A DNA stretch of 19,541 nucleotides from Clostridiales bacterium (GCA_004557805.1 SFFS01000075.1:1-19541); one strand, 5' to 3'. Counted from the stretch's first letter, positions 5,038 through 13,460 are shown. The notes: generated from the sequence alone by a model not told the origin. Numbers and translations: made by a program.

Positions 5038-6660
5038 TCAGCCGTGCGAGGGCTCGACCGTGGCGAACATTCGGGCGAGCCGTCCATTTGGGAGCGTCAG
5101 CTCCACATACATCCATACGCCGCCGCCCAGCAGCGCCAGCCGGGTCATTTCATAGCCGTCGGGGATATAAATTCCTTCGCACGCGCCGAGCGGATCGCTG
5201 GTCACATTGTCCGTATAGCCGGTGACGGCGGCCGCTTCGAACCGAAGCTCCGGCAGTCTTTCAAAATCGGCCAGCGCCGCTTTCTGAACGTAACCGAAGC
5301 GCAGCTTCTTTCCATCGACGCGGTATTGAATCAGCGCCCAGTCGCCCTCGCGGCCGAACACCTGAATCCAGTCGTTCGTGCTGACGGAAGCCTTGCCGTC
5401 CGCCTCGCGGTAATACTGTTTTCCCGGGCCGGTATACACGTCCCACTTGCCTTTTTTCAGCGCCGCGCCGCACGGCTGCGGAATCCCATATTCGCCCTCC
5501 GCCGCGGGAATGAACGGCGCCTCGCCCGCTTCGTGGCTGCGGACGGCGTTCTCTGCCGCGCTTCGCGCGACCGTGAGATCGAACGTCCGCATCGAGCGGA
5601 GGAGCTCCGGCGTCTCGATGCAAAGCTCCCCGTAGGCGATGCCGCCAGAAAGGCCCATCCAGTTCGGATGCATCGTCAGGGAACCCCACTGTGTTACGTC
5701 GTCACTCGCCTCCCAATGCACCCCCGTGACGGTCAGCGCGCCGCTCTCATCGTATGCGAGGGCGGCGAAATAGCGAACCGTTCCCCAGTCGAACGAAACT
5801 CCTTCCCAGCCGGTTTTTTCGTCTTCGCACTGGGGAATTTCCAGCACGACGTTTTCCGCCCCAAGCGGCACGAGGTTATCGCAGATTGCGTTGACCGGCG
5901 CGCCGCCGCTCTCGTCGGTAAAATAGACGGCGCGCCAGTTCGGCCCTTCCAGCACGGCCCCCGCGGCCAGCGGCGTTTCGCCGTCGTACCGGACGTCGCA
6001 CGCGACGACGTCCCCCTGCGTCAGCGCCTCTTCATAGGGAAACGCTTTCAGCAGCAGGGCCCGCGCCGTCTCGCGCTTTTCCTGCGCGGCTTCTTCCAGC
6101 AGCCGTCCGGCCTCCCGCATCGCATCCTCAAAGGAGCCGTTTTCCGGCGAGAGATCGATCGCGTCCCGCGGCACGGACGCGCTGCGCTCCTGTTTGTTGC
6201 GTACGTCGTACAGCGTCAGCATGTCTTCGTATGCCGTCACCCAGTGCTCGCCGCTCAGCCATTCCACGCGCCAGCCCTGTTCGCCGCGCTCAAAGCTGAC
6301 ATACTGCCCGTCCGCGCCGTCCCCGGCCTGGCACAGAACCAGGCGAATCTGCTTTTCACTCTGAACTTCCACGCTCATCCTGCTCAGCCGCGCGGTTTCA
6401 GGGATCAGCCGTTCGTAGCACGCCGCCGCTGTCCAGCTTCCGTCCGCGCCCTTTTCGGCGATCACGAACAAATAGCGCGTCATCGCCGCGTCCATCGCCA
6501 CGCCCGCGCATACGCCGCCGGCCTCGGCTTCTATTTTGGGCGCGTACGCGCCCCATGAAGTCCCCGCCAGCGCCTGCGCAAGCGGAGACGCTTCCGCCGC
6601 CGCGCAGGAGAACAGCGCGCAGGCAAGCAGCAGGCAGATCAGCTTTTTTATCGTCTTCAT
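5038..6660 (-). CDS. Secreted protein with C-terminal SH3-like domain
   Basis: 540 residues. The ATG at 6660 is chosen because GGGAGG lies eight bases upstream; a GTG two codons earlier would be too close to it. Residues 1-23 form a signal peptide (KK, then LICLLLACALFSCAAAEA). A cysteine is present in the signal, but there is no clear lipobox followed by a mature Cys. The middle (about 25-400) has no recognised domain. Residues about 405-463 look like a bacterial SH3 domain (WDVYTGPGKQYYR, STNDWIQVFGREGDWALIQY, FGYV), usually used to bind cell-wall or surface ligands; the last 77 residues may be a second such fold. Probably exported and wall-associated. It is second in the four-gene run; the function is unknown. 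Confidence 0.8.
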   Translation of the reverse strand: MKTIKKLICLLLACALFSCAAAEASPLAQALAGTSWGAYAPKIEAEAGGVCAGVAMDAAMTRYLFVIAEKGADGSWTAAACYERLIPETARLSRMSVEVQSEKQIRLVLCQAGDGADGQYVSFERGEQGWRVEWLSGEHWVTAYEDMLTLYDVRNKQERSASVPRDAIDLSPENGSFEDAMREAGRLLEEAAQEKRETARALLLKAFPYEEALTQGDVVACDVRYDGETPLAAGAVLEGPNWRAVYFTDESGGAPVNAICDNLVPLGAENVVLEIPQCEDEKTGWEGVSFDWGTVRYFAALAYDESGALTVTGVHWEASDDVTQWGSLTMHPNWMGLSGGIAYGELCIETPELLRSMRTFDLTVARSAAENAVRSHEAGEAPFIPAAEGEYGIPQPCGAALKKGKWDVYTGPGKQYYREADGKASVSTNDWIQVFGREGDWALIQYRVDGKKLRFGYVQKAALADFERLPELRFEAAAVTGYTDNVTSDPLGACEGIYIPDGYEMTRLALLGGGVWMYVELTLPNGRLARMFATVEPSHG

Positions 6661-6679
6661 CGTCACGACCTCCCTTTCG

Positions 6680-7597
6680 TTATACGCGCGGATCGTCGCC
6701 CTCGCGGTAGGGGACGACCGCCGCCGGCACCACCTCGGAGGCGGGCCCGGCGTGAATATGCTGATCGTCGAAGAAGATATGCGCGCCGAACGCGGAAAGC
6801 ACGTCCTTTTTGCTCACCCCGCCCAGGAAAAACGCTTCGTCCACGCGCACGCCCCAATAGCGCAGCGTCTTCACGGCGCGCTCATGCGCAGGCGCGTTGC
6901 GCGAGGTAACGAGCGCCGTGCGGATGGGCGCGGCCTCCTTGCTGGGGAAGAGCGACTGAATATGCGCCACCGCCGTAAGGAAGTTCGCGAACGGCCCGCG
7001 TTCCAGCGGAATATCGGCCTTCTCCCGCTCGTTCTCCTGAAACGCATCGATGCCCTCGTGCCGGTAGATCCGCTCCGCTTCCGCGGCGAAAAGCACCGCG
7101 TCGCCGTCGAAGGCAATATGAATCTGGTTCACGGCGGAATCGGGGTTGTCGTGCGGGCTGCCGGGCAGAATGGTGGCCGCCGCCACGCCGCCGTCGACGG
7201 CCTGCTTTACGTCGTCCTGGTTGGCGGAAAGGAACAGGTCGGTTCGAAACGCCTTCAGATACGGCGCGATCTCCGCGCCGCCGGTCAGCGCGGCGCGCGT
7301 AATATCGAGACCGTAATGGGCGATGGAATTGAAAATGCGCAGGCTCGTGTTCGGGCTGTTGCGCGACATGACGATCACTTCCACCAGCCGTTTTTCCTGC
7401 AGGGTGTTCAGGTTCAGAAACGCGCGCACCAGCTGGAACGCGGAGCCCTTGGCAAGCACGTCCTTTTCGTGCTGCACCTGATAGGCCTCGTATTCCGAAA
7501 GCCCCTGCTCTTCAAAAATTTTGTTTTCCTGCTCGAGGTTGAAAAGCGCCCGCGAGCTGATGCCGATTACGAGCGGTTCCGAAAGATCATACGCCAT
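6680..7597 (-). CDS. 5'-nucleotidase, cytosolic type (PF06189 family)
   Basis: 305 residues, ATG at 7597 (MAYDLSEPLVIGISSRALF) with GGAGGA upstream. The family hydrolyses nucleoside monophosphates to nucleosides. Recognisable family segments are LVIGISSRALFNLE, the IFEEQGLSEYEAYQ helix, VEVIVMSRNSPNTSLRIFNSI, HYGLDITRAALTGG, YLKAFRTDLFLSAN, and a C-terminal RTALVTSRNAPAHERA / FFDDQHIH pair. Length is typical. It is the first gene of the minus-strand run ending at 3880. The bceB terminator (7623-7646) is just upstream, and I see no convincing promoter between that terminator and the gene, so it may depend on partial read-through. Confidence 0.88.
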   Translation of the reverse strand: MAYDLSEPLVIGISSRALFNLEQENKIFEEQGLSEYEAYQVQHEKDVLAKGSAFQLVRAFLNLNTLQEKRLVEVIVMSRNSPNTSLRIFNSIAHYGLDITRAALTGGAEIAPYLKAFRTDLFLSANQDDVKQAVDGGVAAATILPGSPHDNPDSAVNQIHIAFDGDAVLFAAEAERIYRHEGIDAFQENEREKADIPLERGPFANFLTAVAHIQSLFPSKEAAPIRTALVTSRNAPAHERAVKTLRYWGVRVDEAFFLGGVSKKDVLSAFGAHIFFDDQHIHAGPASEVVPAAVVPYREGDDPRV

Positions 7598-7622
7598 GCC
7601 GTTTCCTCCGTGCTTCACGCGC

Positions 7623-7646
7623 AAAAAAGCGCGCCCTGCGGCGCGC
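7623..7646 (-). terminator. Intrinsic terminator after bceB-like gene
   Basis: On the minus strand the arms GCGCGCC and GGCGCGC (plus 7629-7635 and 7640-7646) enclose a 4-nt loop and are followed by six Ts (plus 7623-7628). It lies about 70 bases past the permease stop. A separate small inverted repeat, ATGGAT-CGTTT-ATCCAT (7680-7696), lies between. Confidence 0.8.
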
Positions 7647-7717
7647 CTGAAAAAACCGGACCGTGATGCCGGGCGCGCCATGGATCGTTTATCCATATAA
7701 CGCGCCGCGAATGGAAA

Positions 7718-9757
7718 TCATTCCCGCGCTTCGGCCACGATGTTGTAATACGCGTTTGAAGTCACGCGGTAAATCACCGTATAGAAGGCCGCGAATGCAA
7801 GGAAGCTGACCGCCGTGGTGCCCAGCAGCAGCGGCAGGTTGGTGATGTTGAACAGGATCAGGATCTTCCGCACGAACGGGAAGGCGAACGCCAAATGCAG
7901 CGCCGCGAAAATCAGCGGCAGGAAGAACACCATCAGAAGCTGCGCGTTGATGCTGCGGCGAATATCTCGCCGGGTCATGCCCACCTTCTGCATGATGTCG
8001 AACCGTGCCCGATCCTCGTAGCCTTCGGAAATCTGCTTATAGTAGATGATCAGCACGGCCGCGGCGATAAACACCGCGCTGAGCAGAATGCCCAGAAAGA
8101 ACAGCCCACCGTAGGTGCCGTAGAAATCGGCGCTTTCGCCCGCGGCGCTCTGGCAGTCGATGTTGCCCATTCCCGGCGTACCCGCCTCGCGCATATCGCG
8201 CAGGGCGTAATAAATTTCGCGGTTGAGCGCAATCTGCGCGTCCGCGCTGCATGAAGCGTTGATTCCGCACGTCCAGGCGAATGAAACGGCGCGCTCGCCG
8301 TTCACGCTTTCAAGCGCCAGCAGCGGCGCGACGGCCGCGTCGAGATCGGGCACGACGACGAACATCGAAGGAATGACCTGCGACGCGGCGTCGCCCTGCA
8401 CCGGGAAACTGTCGAGGAGCTTCACGCGATATTCCGCGCCGCCCGCAATGGAGAACGTTTCCGGCTGATAGCGGATGCGCATGGGGTAGACCAGCGCTTC
8501 ATCCGCGGCGAGGGTTTCGTTTTTCCCGGTCATCGCGTTGTAATCGGAAAGCGGCAGGATATACACCTGACACACGTTGGCCAGCGTCAGCTTGTCCACG
8601 TTGGTCGCGTTCGTCATGCTCGTATCGACCACGCCGTCGCGCAGGAACCCCGCCACAAACGCGCAGCGGTAGTCGATCATGGACGTTTCCGCCGCGCCCT
8701 GCGCGGCCAGACGATCCGCCGCCGCGCGCAGCTGCGAAATCGCGCTTTCCGAAGCGTCCTCCGGGCCGTTGAGCGAAACGCTGATTTCAATATCGTGCGG
8801 GTAGCGCGCATGCAGCGAATCCTCCGCGCCGAAATACAGGCAGGTGGTGGAGGAGATCATCACCAGCACCATCGTGGCCAGGATGCAGATGGACGCAAGC
8901 CCCGCGCCGTTGCGCTTCATGCGATAGGCCATGGAGGAGACGGAAACGAAGTGCTGCGGTTTATAATAGAAATCGCGGTTCCATTTGAGGATGCGGCAGA
9001 CGACGACCGACCCGGCGATGAACGCCAGATACGTGCCCGCGACGACCATCAGCACGGCGGAAAAAAACATTGTAAGCGCCGTGATGGGGTTATCGATGCG
9101 CACCGCAATCAGGTACGCCCCGGCCAGCAGCGCCGCGCCGAGCAGCCCCAGCAGCCAGTTGGCGCGGGGCGGCTTCTCGCCCGCGCTTTCCGCGCGCATC
9201 AGATCGATCGGCTTGGACAGGCACACCTGCCGCAGGGCATTGAGAAAGATCAGCAGGAAAACGCCCGCGTAAAACAGAACCGACTGCCACAGCGCCGCGC
9301 CGGAAACGGTAAATGCGAGGGTCGCCTTTTCGCCGAGAAGATTGACCAGCAACAGCTCCGACAGCTTCGACAGCCCGAGGCCCAGCGCCAGCCCCGCCGC
9401 GAGCGAAATCAGCGCCACAAAAAACGATTCCCAAGCGAGAATGCGCGCGAGATTGCGCTTGTCCATGCCGAGGATATTATACAGTCCGAACTCGCGCTTG
9501 CGGCGGCGCATGAGGAATGAATTGGTATAGAACAGAAACAGCACCGAGAAAACGAGAATGACGATCGTGCCCATGCCGAGCATGGACTGCACCGAATCTC
9601 CGCCCTTCATCGCCGCGAGAATGGGCGACGCGGCCAGATAGGCGACGATATAAAACATCATCACCATGCCCGCGCACGTGAGCAGATAGGGGAGATAGAG
9701 CCGTTTGTTCCTGCGCATGCCGGTTACGGCGAGCTTTGCGTAAAATCCCTTCTTCAC
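7718..9757 (-). CDS. BceB-type ABC transporter permease
   Basis: 679 residues. This is the membrane subunit of a peptide-sensing and resistance transporter. The layout fits the BceB/FtsX-type fold of ten membrane helices: a first helix (about 22-45), then 62-80, 108-130, 155-175, a pair around 200-250, one at about 285-308, a large outer domain at about 310-548, and three more helices (550-572, 605-630, 643-665). FLMRRRKREFGLYNILGM (81-98) is the typical cytoplasmic coupling segment, and the C-terminal VGMTRRDIRRSINAQ repeats it. The ATG overlaps the ATPase stop by four bases (ATGA), so translation is coupled. With the ATPase and the RR/HK pair upstream it makes a BceRSAB-like set. The substrate (bacitracin, lantibiotic or other) cannot be told. 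Confidence 0.9.
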   Translation of the reverse strand: MKKGFYAKLAVTGMRRNKRLYLPYLLTCAGMVMMFYIVAYLAASPILAAMKGGDSVQSMLGMGTIVILVFSVLFLFYTNSFLMRRRKREFGLYNILGMDKRNLARILAWESFFVALISLAAGLALGLGLSKLSELLLVNLLGEKATLAFTVSGAALWQSVLFYAGVFLLIFLNALRQVCLSKPIDLMRAESAGEKPPRANWLLGLLGAALLAGAYLIAVRIDNPITALTMFFSAVLMVVAGTYLAFIAGSVVVCRILKWNRDFYYKPQHFVSVSSMAYRMKRNGAGLASICILATMVLVMISSTTCLYFGAEDSLHARYPHDIEISVSLNGPEDASESAISQLRAAADRLAAQGAAETSMIDYRCAFVAGFLRDGVVDTSMTNATNVDKLTLANVCQVYILPLSDYNAMTGKNETLAADEALVYPMRIRYQPETFSIAGGAEYRVKLLDSFPVQGDAASQVIPSMFVVVPDLDAAVAPLLALESVNGERAVSFAWTCGINASCSADAQIALNREIYYALRDMREAGTPGMGNIDCQSAAGESADFYGTYGGLFFLGILLSAVFIAAAVLIIYYKQISEGYEDRARFDIMQKVGMTRRDIRRSINAQLLMVFFLPLIFAALHLAFAFPFVRKILILFNITNLPLLLGTTAVSFLAFAAFYTVIYRVTSNAYYNIVAEARE

Positions 9758-10518
9758 TGCACTTCACCGCCCGTCGTCAGCAGCGTGAGCGTATCGGAAA
9801 TGCGCTGATAAAGCTGCTCGTTCGTGTTTTCGCCGCGATAGAGCTGATGGAATACCTCGCCGTCCTTAATGAACAGCACGCGCCCGGCGTGGCTGGCCGC
9901 CTTGACCGAATGCGTCACCATCAGAATCGTCTGCCCGCCGAGGTTGATCTCGCCGAACAGCTTCAGCAGTTCGTCCGTCGCGCGGGAATCGAGCGCGCCG
10001 GTCGGCTCGTCGGCAAGAATGAGCCGCGGCCCGGTAATGAGCGCGCGGGCCACGGCGGCGTGCTGCTTCTGGCCGCCGGAAACCTCGTAGGGATATTTTT
10101 TCAGCAGCTCCAGAATGCCCAGATGCCGCGCAATGGGGATCAGGCGCGTGCGCATATCGGCGTACGATTTGCCCGCCAGCACCATGGGCAGATAGATATT
10201 GTCCTCCAGCGTGAAGGTGTCCAGCAGGTTAAACTCCTGGAACACGAAGCCCAGATGATCGCGCCGGAAGGCGGAAATATCGCTCTCGCGCACGTCGGCG
10301 AGGTTCTTTCCATCGAGCAGCACCGAGCCCGCCGTGGGCTTGTCGAGCGCGGCGAGGATGTTCAGAAGCGTCGTCTTGCCCGAGCCGCTCTCGCCCATGA
10401 TGGCGACGTATTCGCCCTCTTCCACGCTGAAGTTGACGTTGCGCAGCGCCTCCACCTTGTTCGCGCCGAAGCGGGTGGTGTATACCTTTTTCAGTCCTTC
10501 GACCTGCAAAATACTCAT
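9754..10518 (-). CDS. BceA-type ABC transporter ATPase
   Basis: 254 residues, ATG at 10518 with AAGGAGG seven bases upstream. Walker A is GESGSGKTT (42-50), the Q-loop FQEFNLLD (93-100), the signature SGGQK (147-151), Walker B LILADE (166-171) with the EPTGALD loop, and the H-loop His203. It powers the permease encoded next, probably for recognition and removal of cell-wall-active peptides from their lipid targets. The residue after the signature is odd: QKQH instead of the usual QQQR, so the conserved arginine is histidine. The gene has its own promoter region (10551-10627), separate from the regulator operon, as expected if the response regulator induces it. Confidence 0.93.
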   Translation of the reverse strand: MSILQVEGLKKVYTTRFGANKVEALRNVNFSVEEGEYVAIMGESGSGKTTLLNILAALDKPTAGSVLLDGKNLADVRESDISAFRRDHLGFVFQEFNLLDTFTLEDNIYLPMVLAGKSYADMRTRLIPIARHLGILELLKKYPYEVSGGQKQHAAVARALITGPRLILADEPTGALDSRATDELLKLFGEINLGGQTILMVTHSVKAASHAGRVLFIKDGEVFHQLYRGENTNEQLYQRISDTLTLLTTGGEVQ

Positions 10519-10550
10519 AAGGTTTCCTCCTTGTTTCATTTCCGGAGGAG

Positions 10551-10627
10551 ATTATATCAGGCGCGCAGGGCGCGCCTCCATCGAATCGGCTTACAGTTTC
10601 GAGCGAAAATCTTACGGTTTTGTAAGA
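10551..10627 (-). promoter_or_regulatory. Regulated promoter of the bceAB-like genes
   Basis: On the minus strand a perfect TATAAT (plus 10551-10556) has no -35 match at the right distance. A perfect inverted repeat TCTTAC-N6-GTAAGA (plus 10610-10627) lies about 55 bases further upstream, with an extra CTTAC half-site at 10590-10594. This is the pattern of an activator-dependent promoter, with the likely binding site of the BceR-like regulator. A GC-rich palindrome GGCGCGC-AGG-GCGCGCC (10560-10576) occupies the spacer. Confidence 0.6.
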
Positions 10628-10691
10628 AACGCACGGCGCAGAACAAACGCGCGCCTCTCTGTGAAAATGAAACGGTTTCCTTGAAAGGGGC

Positions 10692-10711
10692 TTGGGGGAA
10701 ACTTCCCCCAA
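10692..10711. repeat. Perfect 9-bp hairpin after the kinase gene
   Basis: TTGGGGGAA (10692-10700) and TTCCCCCAA (10703-10711) form a stem with a 2-nt spacer. It lies downstream of the kinase gene and before the bceAB promoter. There is no T-run on either side, so it may be a dispersed palindrome rather than a normal terminator. The flanks show a short repetition (ACGTTCTCCAAACG). Confidence 0.5.
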
Positions 10712-10739
10712 ACGTTCTCCAAACGTCCCCTGCGTCCTC

Positions 10740-11465
10740 TCACTCCACCTCGCGCGCTTCCCGCTCCAGGCCGATGCGGATTTCGGTACCCTCGCCGGGC
10801 CGACTGCGCGCGCAGATGGTGTGGCCGAGGTTTTCGCAGACGCGGCGGCACAGATACAGCCCGATGCCGCTGGCGCGCTTGTCGGCGCGACCGTTGCGGC
10901 CGGTGAAGCCCTTTTCAAAGATGCGCGGCAGGTCCTCCGGCGCGACGCCGATGCCGCTGTCGCGCACGACGAGCGTTTTGGGCGCTTCCAGGCGCACGAT
11001 CACGCTGCCCTGCGGCGTGTATTTCAGCGCGTTGGAGAGCACCTGCTCGATCACGAACGAAAGCCACTTCTCGTCCGTGAGCACGGACGCGCCGCACGGC
11101 TCGTAAAGCAGGCGGATCTTCCTGTCGATGAACTCTCCGGCGAACTTGCGCACCGCCTGCCGCACGATCGGATCGAGCGCGTATTCCCGGATGACGTAAT
11201 CGGACGGACCGCCCAGCCGCTGATAGGCCATGGCCATTTCGACGTATTGCTCCACGCGGAACAGATCACCCGAAAGGCGGCGCGAAAGCGGCGTGTCCTC
11301 GCCCTGCAGGCGCAGGCGCATCGCCGCGATGGGCGTTTTAATCTGATGCGTCCATGCGGCGTAATAATCCGCCATATCCGACTGGCGCGCAGCCGCCTCC
11401 GTTTCCATCCGCCGCCGCGCGTCGCACTGCGCGCAGATCACGGCCTGATAATCGCGCTCGATCAT
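10740..11465 (-). CDS. Bce-type sensor histidine kinase, catalytic part lacking membrane anchor
   Basis: 241 residues from the internal ATG at 11465. The H-box YYAAWTHQIKTPIAAMRL has phospho-acceptor His40, the N-box LSNALKYT has Asn145, G1 is DSGIG (169-173) and G2 ASGIGLYL. WTHQIKTP is typical of intramembrane-sensing BceS-type kinases, which normally have two N-terminal helices. Here the first helix is encoded upstream in another frame and the second is missing. An alternative GTG start at 11615 keeps this frame open but reads the membrane-helix DNA out of frame, giving an Arg/Ala-rich stretch unlike any kinase N-terminus. If expressed, the core would be soluble and cut off from the transporter it should sense. 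It probably phosphorylates the adjacent regulator or is a decaying gene. Confidence 0.75.
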   Translation of the reverse strand: MIERDYQAVICAQCDARRRMETEAAARQSDMADYYAAWTHQIKTPIAAMRLRLQGEDTPLSRRLSGDLFRVEQYVEMAMAYQRLGGPSDYVIREYALDPIVRQAVRKFAGEFIDRKIRLLYEPCGASVLTDEKWLSFVIEQVLSNALKYTPQGSVIVRLEAPKTLVVRDSGIGVAPEDLPRIFEKGFTGRNGRADKRASGIGLYLCRRVCENLGHTICARSRPGEGTEIRIGLEREAREVE

Positions 11466-11608
11466 CCCGCCCGCCTTCGGGAAATGCTCCGCCAGACCGG
11501 TACCGGCACCTGATACAGCGCGAACGACGCGCAGAAAAGCCCCGCGAACAGCGCATACGCGAGCAGCACGCCGCGCCGCTGCCCGAGATATTGCCAGAAC
11601 AGCTTCAT
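11462..11608 (-). pseudogene. 5' remnant of Bce-type kinase: first membrane helix only
   Basis: 48 codons from the ATG at 11608, three bases after the regulator stop, with GGTGGAG six bases upstream; this is clearly the native kinase start. It encodes MKLFWQYLGQRR, then one hydrophobic helix (VLLAYALFAGLFCASFALYQVPV), then an out-of-frame tail ending in TGA. That TGA overlaps the ATG of the kinase core (ATGA), so re-initiation is possible. The region for the second helix, roughly 35-40 residues by comparison with the family, is absent, and the deletion changed the frame. Confidence 0.7.
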
Positions 11609-11611
11609 TTT

Positions 11612-12283
11612 TCACTCCACCAGATAGCCAACGCCGAATTTTGTGGCGATAAATCCTTCCAGCCCCGCCGCGTCGAGCTTTCTGCGCAGGCGGTTGACGT
11701 TGACCGTCAGCGTGTTTTCATCGACGAAGCTGTCGGTTTCCCACAGCTTTTCCATCAGCTTTTCGCGGCTGACCACCTGTCCCTTTTTTTCCAGCAGAGA
11801 AAAGAGGATGCGGTATTCGTTCTTGGAGAGCGGAATTTTCTCTCCGCCGACCGCCAGCGACTGATCGCCCGTATCGAGGCGCGCGCCGCGATGCTCCAGC
11901 ATGGGCGCGGCCGGCGCGTAATCATACGCGCGGCGCAGCAGCGCCTGAATTTTCGCGATCAGCACGCTCAGATCGAACGGCTTGGCGATAAAATCGTCTC
12001 CGCCCATGTTCATGGCCATGACGATATTCATATTATCGCTCGCCGAGGAAATAAAAATAACCGGCACGTTCGAGGTTCTGCGAATCTCGCGGCACCAGTG
12101 ATAGCCGTCGAAAAACGGCAGGCCGATGTCCATCAGCACCAGATGCGGCTGAAAGGCCGCGAACTCGCCCGCCACGTCGCGGAAATTTTCCGTGCTGCGC
12201 GCGTCGAAGCCCCACGCCGCGGCCGCGCCCTGAATCGCCCCGGCAATGCCGCGATCGTCCTCCACAATCAGAATGCGGTACAC
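11612..12283 (-). CDS. OmpR-family response regulator, BceR-like
   Basis: 223 residues from a GTG at 12283 (VYRILIVEDD), which has GGGAGGG seven bases upstream; a longer ATG version would begin upstream of that site. The receiver domain (1-120) has acidic residues ED9-D10, phospho-acceptor Asp52 (LMDIGLPFFDG), a Ser in the switch position (IFISSAS) and Lys101 (AKPF). The winged-helix DNA-binding domain (about 130-223) contains LSKNEYRILFSLLEKKGQVVSREKL and VNRLRRKLD. It should activate the bceAB-like genes, most likely by binding the TCTTAC-N6-GTAAGA repeat at 10610-10627. It is first in the operon; all catalytic residues are intact although its partner kinase is damaged. Confidence 0.93.
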   Translation of the reverse strand: MYRILIVEDDRGIAGAIQGAAAAWGFDARSTENFRDVAGEFAAFQPHLVLMDIGLPFFDGYHWCREIRRTSNVPVIFISSASDNMNIVMAMNMGGDDFIAKPFDLSVLIAKIQALLRRAYDYAPAAPMLEHRGARLDTGDQSLAVGGEKIPLSKNEYRILFSLLEKKGQVVSREKLMEKLWETDSFVDENTLTVNVNRLRRKLDAAGLEGFIATKFGVGYLVE

Positions 12284-12307
12284 TCCGCATCCCTCCCTTC
12301 GCGTTAC

Positions 12308-12336
12308 AAGATACAACGATTCCCCGGCGCTGTCAA
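12308..12336 (-). promoter_or_regulatory. Promoter of the RR/kinase operon
   Basis: On the minus strand TTGACA (plus 12331-12336) and TATCTT (plus 12308-12313) are 17 bases apart. The predicted start lies just upstream of the GGGAGGG site that serves the GTG at 12283. The good -35 suggests constitutive expression, in contrast to the bceAB promoter. Confidence 0.7.
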
Positions 12337-12382
12337 ACCGGCGGCCTTTCGGTTTTAGAATTCATTATTTCCAGCCAGAATA

Positions 12383-12411
12383 TTGCATGATCGCGCCGCG
12401 TGTGCTATCCT
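12383..12411 (+). promoter_or_regulatory. Promoter of the ATP-grasp gene
   Basis: TTGCAT (12383-12388) and TATCCT (12406-12411) are 17 bases apart, 39 bases before the ATG. The region 12284-12450 is a divergent promoter zone shared with the response-regulator operon. Confidence 0.55.
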
Positions 12412-12450
12412 TACCCAGAGATTTTCCCAGAATAAAAAGGAGGCGGATTT

Positions 12451-13446
12451 ATGTCGCGCCTGAAATTTCTCATCCAGCGCGCCCGGAGAATGGACTGGAA
12501 AAAAATGTGGGCTACCGCGGAAATGCTGCATAAAAAAACGGGCAAATCCCGCCTGTGGCTGCTGACCGATATGCTGCGCTGCGCCGTAAAATACGGCGCG
12601 GGCTACATGGACTACAAAATCGCCGAAATGTACCGGCTCACGCCCGCGCAGCGCGAAACGGTCATCACGCGCGCCATGTCCAACAGCATCGTCGCGCGGA
12701 TGAACGACAAGGCCTACTGGCACTTCTTCGACGATAAGGCCGAGTTCAACACGCTCTTCGCCGCGCATATCAACCGCGCGTGGCTCGATCTGCGCAAGGC
12801 AAGCGAGGCGGACTATGAAAAATGGAAGTCCGAGCGCATGGGCTACGTCATGGGCAAGCCCATCGACGGCTCGAGCGGGTTCGGCATCCGGAAATTCAAG
12901 GCCGAGGAGCTGCCCGGCCTGGAAGCGCTCAAGGCGCAGGGCGTCACGCTGCTGGAAGAGTGCATCCGCCAGCACCCGGCGCTCGACGCAATCTGTCCCA
13001 CGTCCGTCAACACGCTGCGCATCGCCACGCTGATGGGCGACAAAAAGCAGGGCATCGTCTACGCGTTCATCCGCATCGGCGCGGGCGCGGTGGTAGATAA
13101 CGTCGATCAGGGCGGCATGGCCGCCCCCATCGATATCGACACCGGCGTCATCCGCACGGTGGGCGCGAACAAAAACGGCGACCGCTTCGAGTTCCATCCC
13201 ATCACCGGCACGCGCATCCCCGGCACGCAGATTCCCTATTGGGAAGAAGCGAAGGCCATGTGCCTCGAGGCCGCGAAGGTCGTGCCGCAGCTGCGCTTCA
13301 TCGCCTGGGACGTGGCCGTCACGCCCGACGGCCCGGTATTTATCGAGGGCAATTCCTTCCCCAGCCACGCCGTGCCCCAGTTCGCCGCGCACTACCCCGA
13401 CGGTATTGGCATCGTGCCGCGGTTCCGCGAGTTTATCGATATTTGA
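12451..13446 (+). CDS. ATP-grasp enzyme of the sugar-transfer-associated type
   Basis: 331 residues, ATG at 12451 with AAGGAGG seven bases upstream. The N-terminal half is basic and helical (RARRMDWKKMWATAEML). From about residue 130 the sequence fits the ATP-grasp family often found near sugar-transfer and capsule genes (PF14397-like): GKPIDGSSGFGIRKF (nucleotide loop), TLLEECIRQHPAL, CPTSVNTLRIATL, IRIGAGAVVDNVDQGGMAAPIDIDTG, and the metal-binding end VAVTPDGPVFIEGNSFPS. The family joins a carboxylate to an amine or other nucleophile using ATP. No sugar-transfer genes flank it here, and it has its own promoter and end hairpin, so it is a single-gene unit of unknown substrate. Confidence 0.85.
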   Translation: MSRLKFLIQRARRMDWKKMWATAEMLHKKTGKSRLWLLTDMLRCAVKYGAGYMDYKIAEMYRLTPAQRETVITRAMSNSIVARMNDKAYWHFFDDKAEFNTLFAAHINRAWLDLRKASEADYEKWKSERMGYVMGKPIDGSSGFGIRKFKAEELPGLEALKAQGVTLLEECIRQHPALDAICPTSVNTLRIATLMGDKKQGIVYAFIRIGAGAVVDNVDQGGMAAPIDIDTGVIRTVGANKNGDRFEFHPITGTRIPGTQIPYWEEAKAMCLEAAKVVPQLRFIAWDVAVTPDGPVFIEGNSFPSHAVPQFAAHYPDGIGIVPRFREFIDI

Positions 13447-13460
13447 AACGAATATTTTTT

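Noticed and set aside
4966..6558. Plus-strand open frame of 530 codons
   Set aside because: It lies opposite the secreted SH3 protein gene, which has a signal peptide, RBS and domain; the plus frame has none of these.
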